From NCBI GenBank assembly GCA_900763175.1, contig CAAFJI010000259.1, positions 1 to 5,670 on the forward strand: a stretch of 5,670 nt of DNA. The letters are read 5' to 3'. The position numbers and the translations under genes were made by a program. The DNA is from Lachnospiraceae bacterium. GTDB lineage: Bacteria; Bacillota; Clostridia; Lachnospirales; Lachnospiraceae. Below are positions 5,501 through 5,670 of the stretch, one piece after another (positions within the stretch are counted from its first letter, which is position 1; each line of letters begins with the position of its first letter). The notes under the pieces were generated by a model. The model made no database searches. It worked only from the letters and a program-made list of their open reading frames with translations, and was not told the origin of the DNA.

Positions 5501-5665
5501 TTATTTTATGGCATAAAAAAACAGCCTGAACCTTTTCCATGTCCATAGCCGCTCTCCTGCCATTTGGTTTTCTATTTTTCTTAATTTCCGTATTTTCACG
5601 GACAGCTTTCTTCCTGACACAGAGCTGTCACCTCTGTGTGCGGTTCTTTCATAAATTTCCCGCAT
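5501..5665 (-). CDS. Doubtful 54-codon open frame upstream of the DUF3847-like gene
   Basis: An ATG at 5665 opens a 54-codon frame ending in TAA at 5503-5501. The product is basic (MREIYERTAHRGDSS at the start, aromatic and basic tail ending FFYAIK) and I recognise no family. Any ribosome-binding site would lie at or beyond the window edge. The frame may equally be the tail of a longer gene, since no stop is visible upstream of the ATG. It overlaps the hairpin cluster at 5588-5639, and a 21-codon frame in another phase (ATG at about 5549, with AGGAG 7 nt upstream) overlaps it. Most likely chance or a leader. Confidence 0.2.
   Translation of the reverse strand: MREIYERTAHRGDSSVSGRKLSVKIRKLRKIENQMAGERLWTWKRFRLFFYAIK
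5588..5639 (-). promoter_or_regulatory. Overlapping hairpins in the leader of the mobilization genes
   Basis: ACACAGAG (5617-5624) pairs perfectly with CTCTGTGT (5632-5639). GACAGCT (5601-5607) pairs perfectly with AGCTGTC (5623-5629). The two pairings share bases 5623-5624 and the loop of the first, so they exclude each other. A third small stem is 5588-5591/5598-5601. No T-run follows on the minus strand, so a terminator/antiterminator switch is not proven. The remainder of 5463-5670 is AT-rich with no convincing promoter. Confidence 0.4.
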
Positions 5666-5670
5666 TTTTA

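Noticed and set aside
4823..5548. 241-codon plus-strand frame
   Set aside because: It is antisense to the DUF3847-like gene and the oriT region. The product is rich in Pro, Cys, His and Leu, typical of a shadow frame.

Overview
This looks like a mobile-element-rich region of a Gram-positive gut anaerobe, most likely a Lachnospiraceae/Clostridia-type Firmicute. The evidence is a MOBQ-type MobA/MobL relaxase, a DUF4368-type large serine recombinase, strong GGAGG ribosome-binding sites and a giant-helicase fragment of the type carried by conjugative elements of these bacteria. Every supported gene reads on the minus strand, so the biological order runs from high to low coordinates. Family names are from memory of sequence patterns; no searches were run.

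Right to centre (5670 to about 970) is the body of a small mobilizable transposon. Its order is: an upstream leader with overlapping hairpins and a doubtful 54-codon frame (5501-5665); a DUF3847-like accessory protein (5055-5462); a 277-bp gap holding a hairpin-rich candidate oriT (about 4906-5030); the relaxase (3074-4777); a small TnpW-like protein with two in-frame starts (2742-3011 or 2742-2906); a predicted internal promoter (2674-2702); and the large serine recombinase (996-2621), whose stop codon is probably 10-30 bp from the element end. The recombinase would excise and integrate the element as a circle. The relaxase acting on oriT would let a co-resident conjugative system transfer it.

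Left of that (985 to 173) is the C-terminal helicase part of a much larger conjugative-element protein, a SNF2/DEAD-like helicase of the very large methylase/helicase polypeptides. It is cut at both sides. Upstream, its frame runs into the end of the serine-recombinase element. Downstream, its conserved sequence stops after a Trp codon at 173-175 and is replaced by sequence starting GTGCGAC.

The far left (172 to 1) looks like the 5' part of a group II intron in the sense orientation: a GUGYG-type 5' end, then a series of hairpins, two capped by GNRA tetraloops. The picture is a conjugative element whose helicase gene was hit by a mobilizable transposon and by a retroelement about 0.8 kb apart. 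No tRNA, rRNA or CRISPR array was seen.
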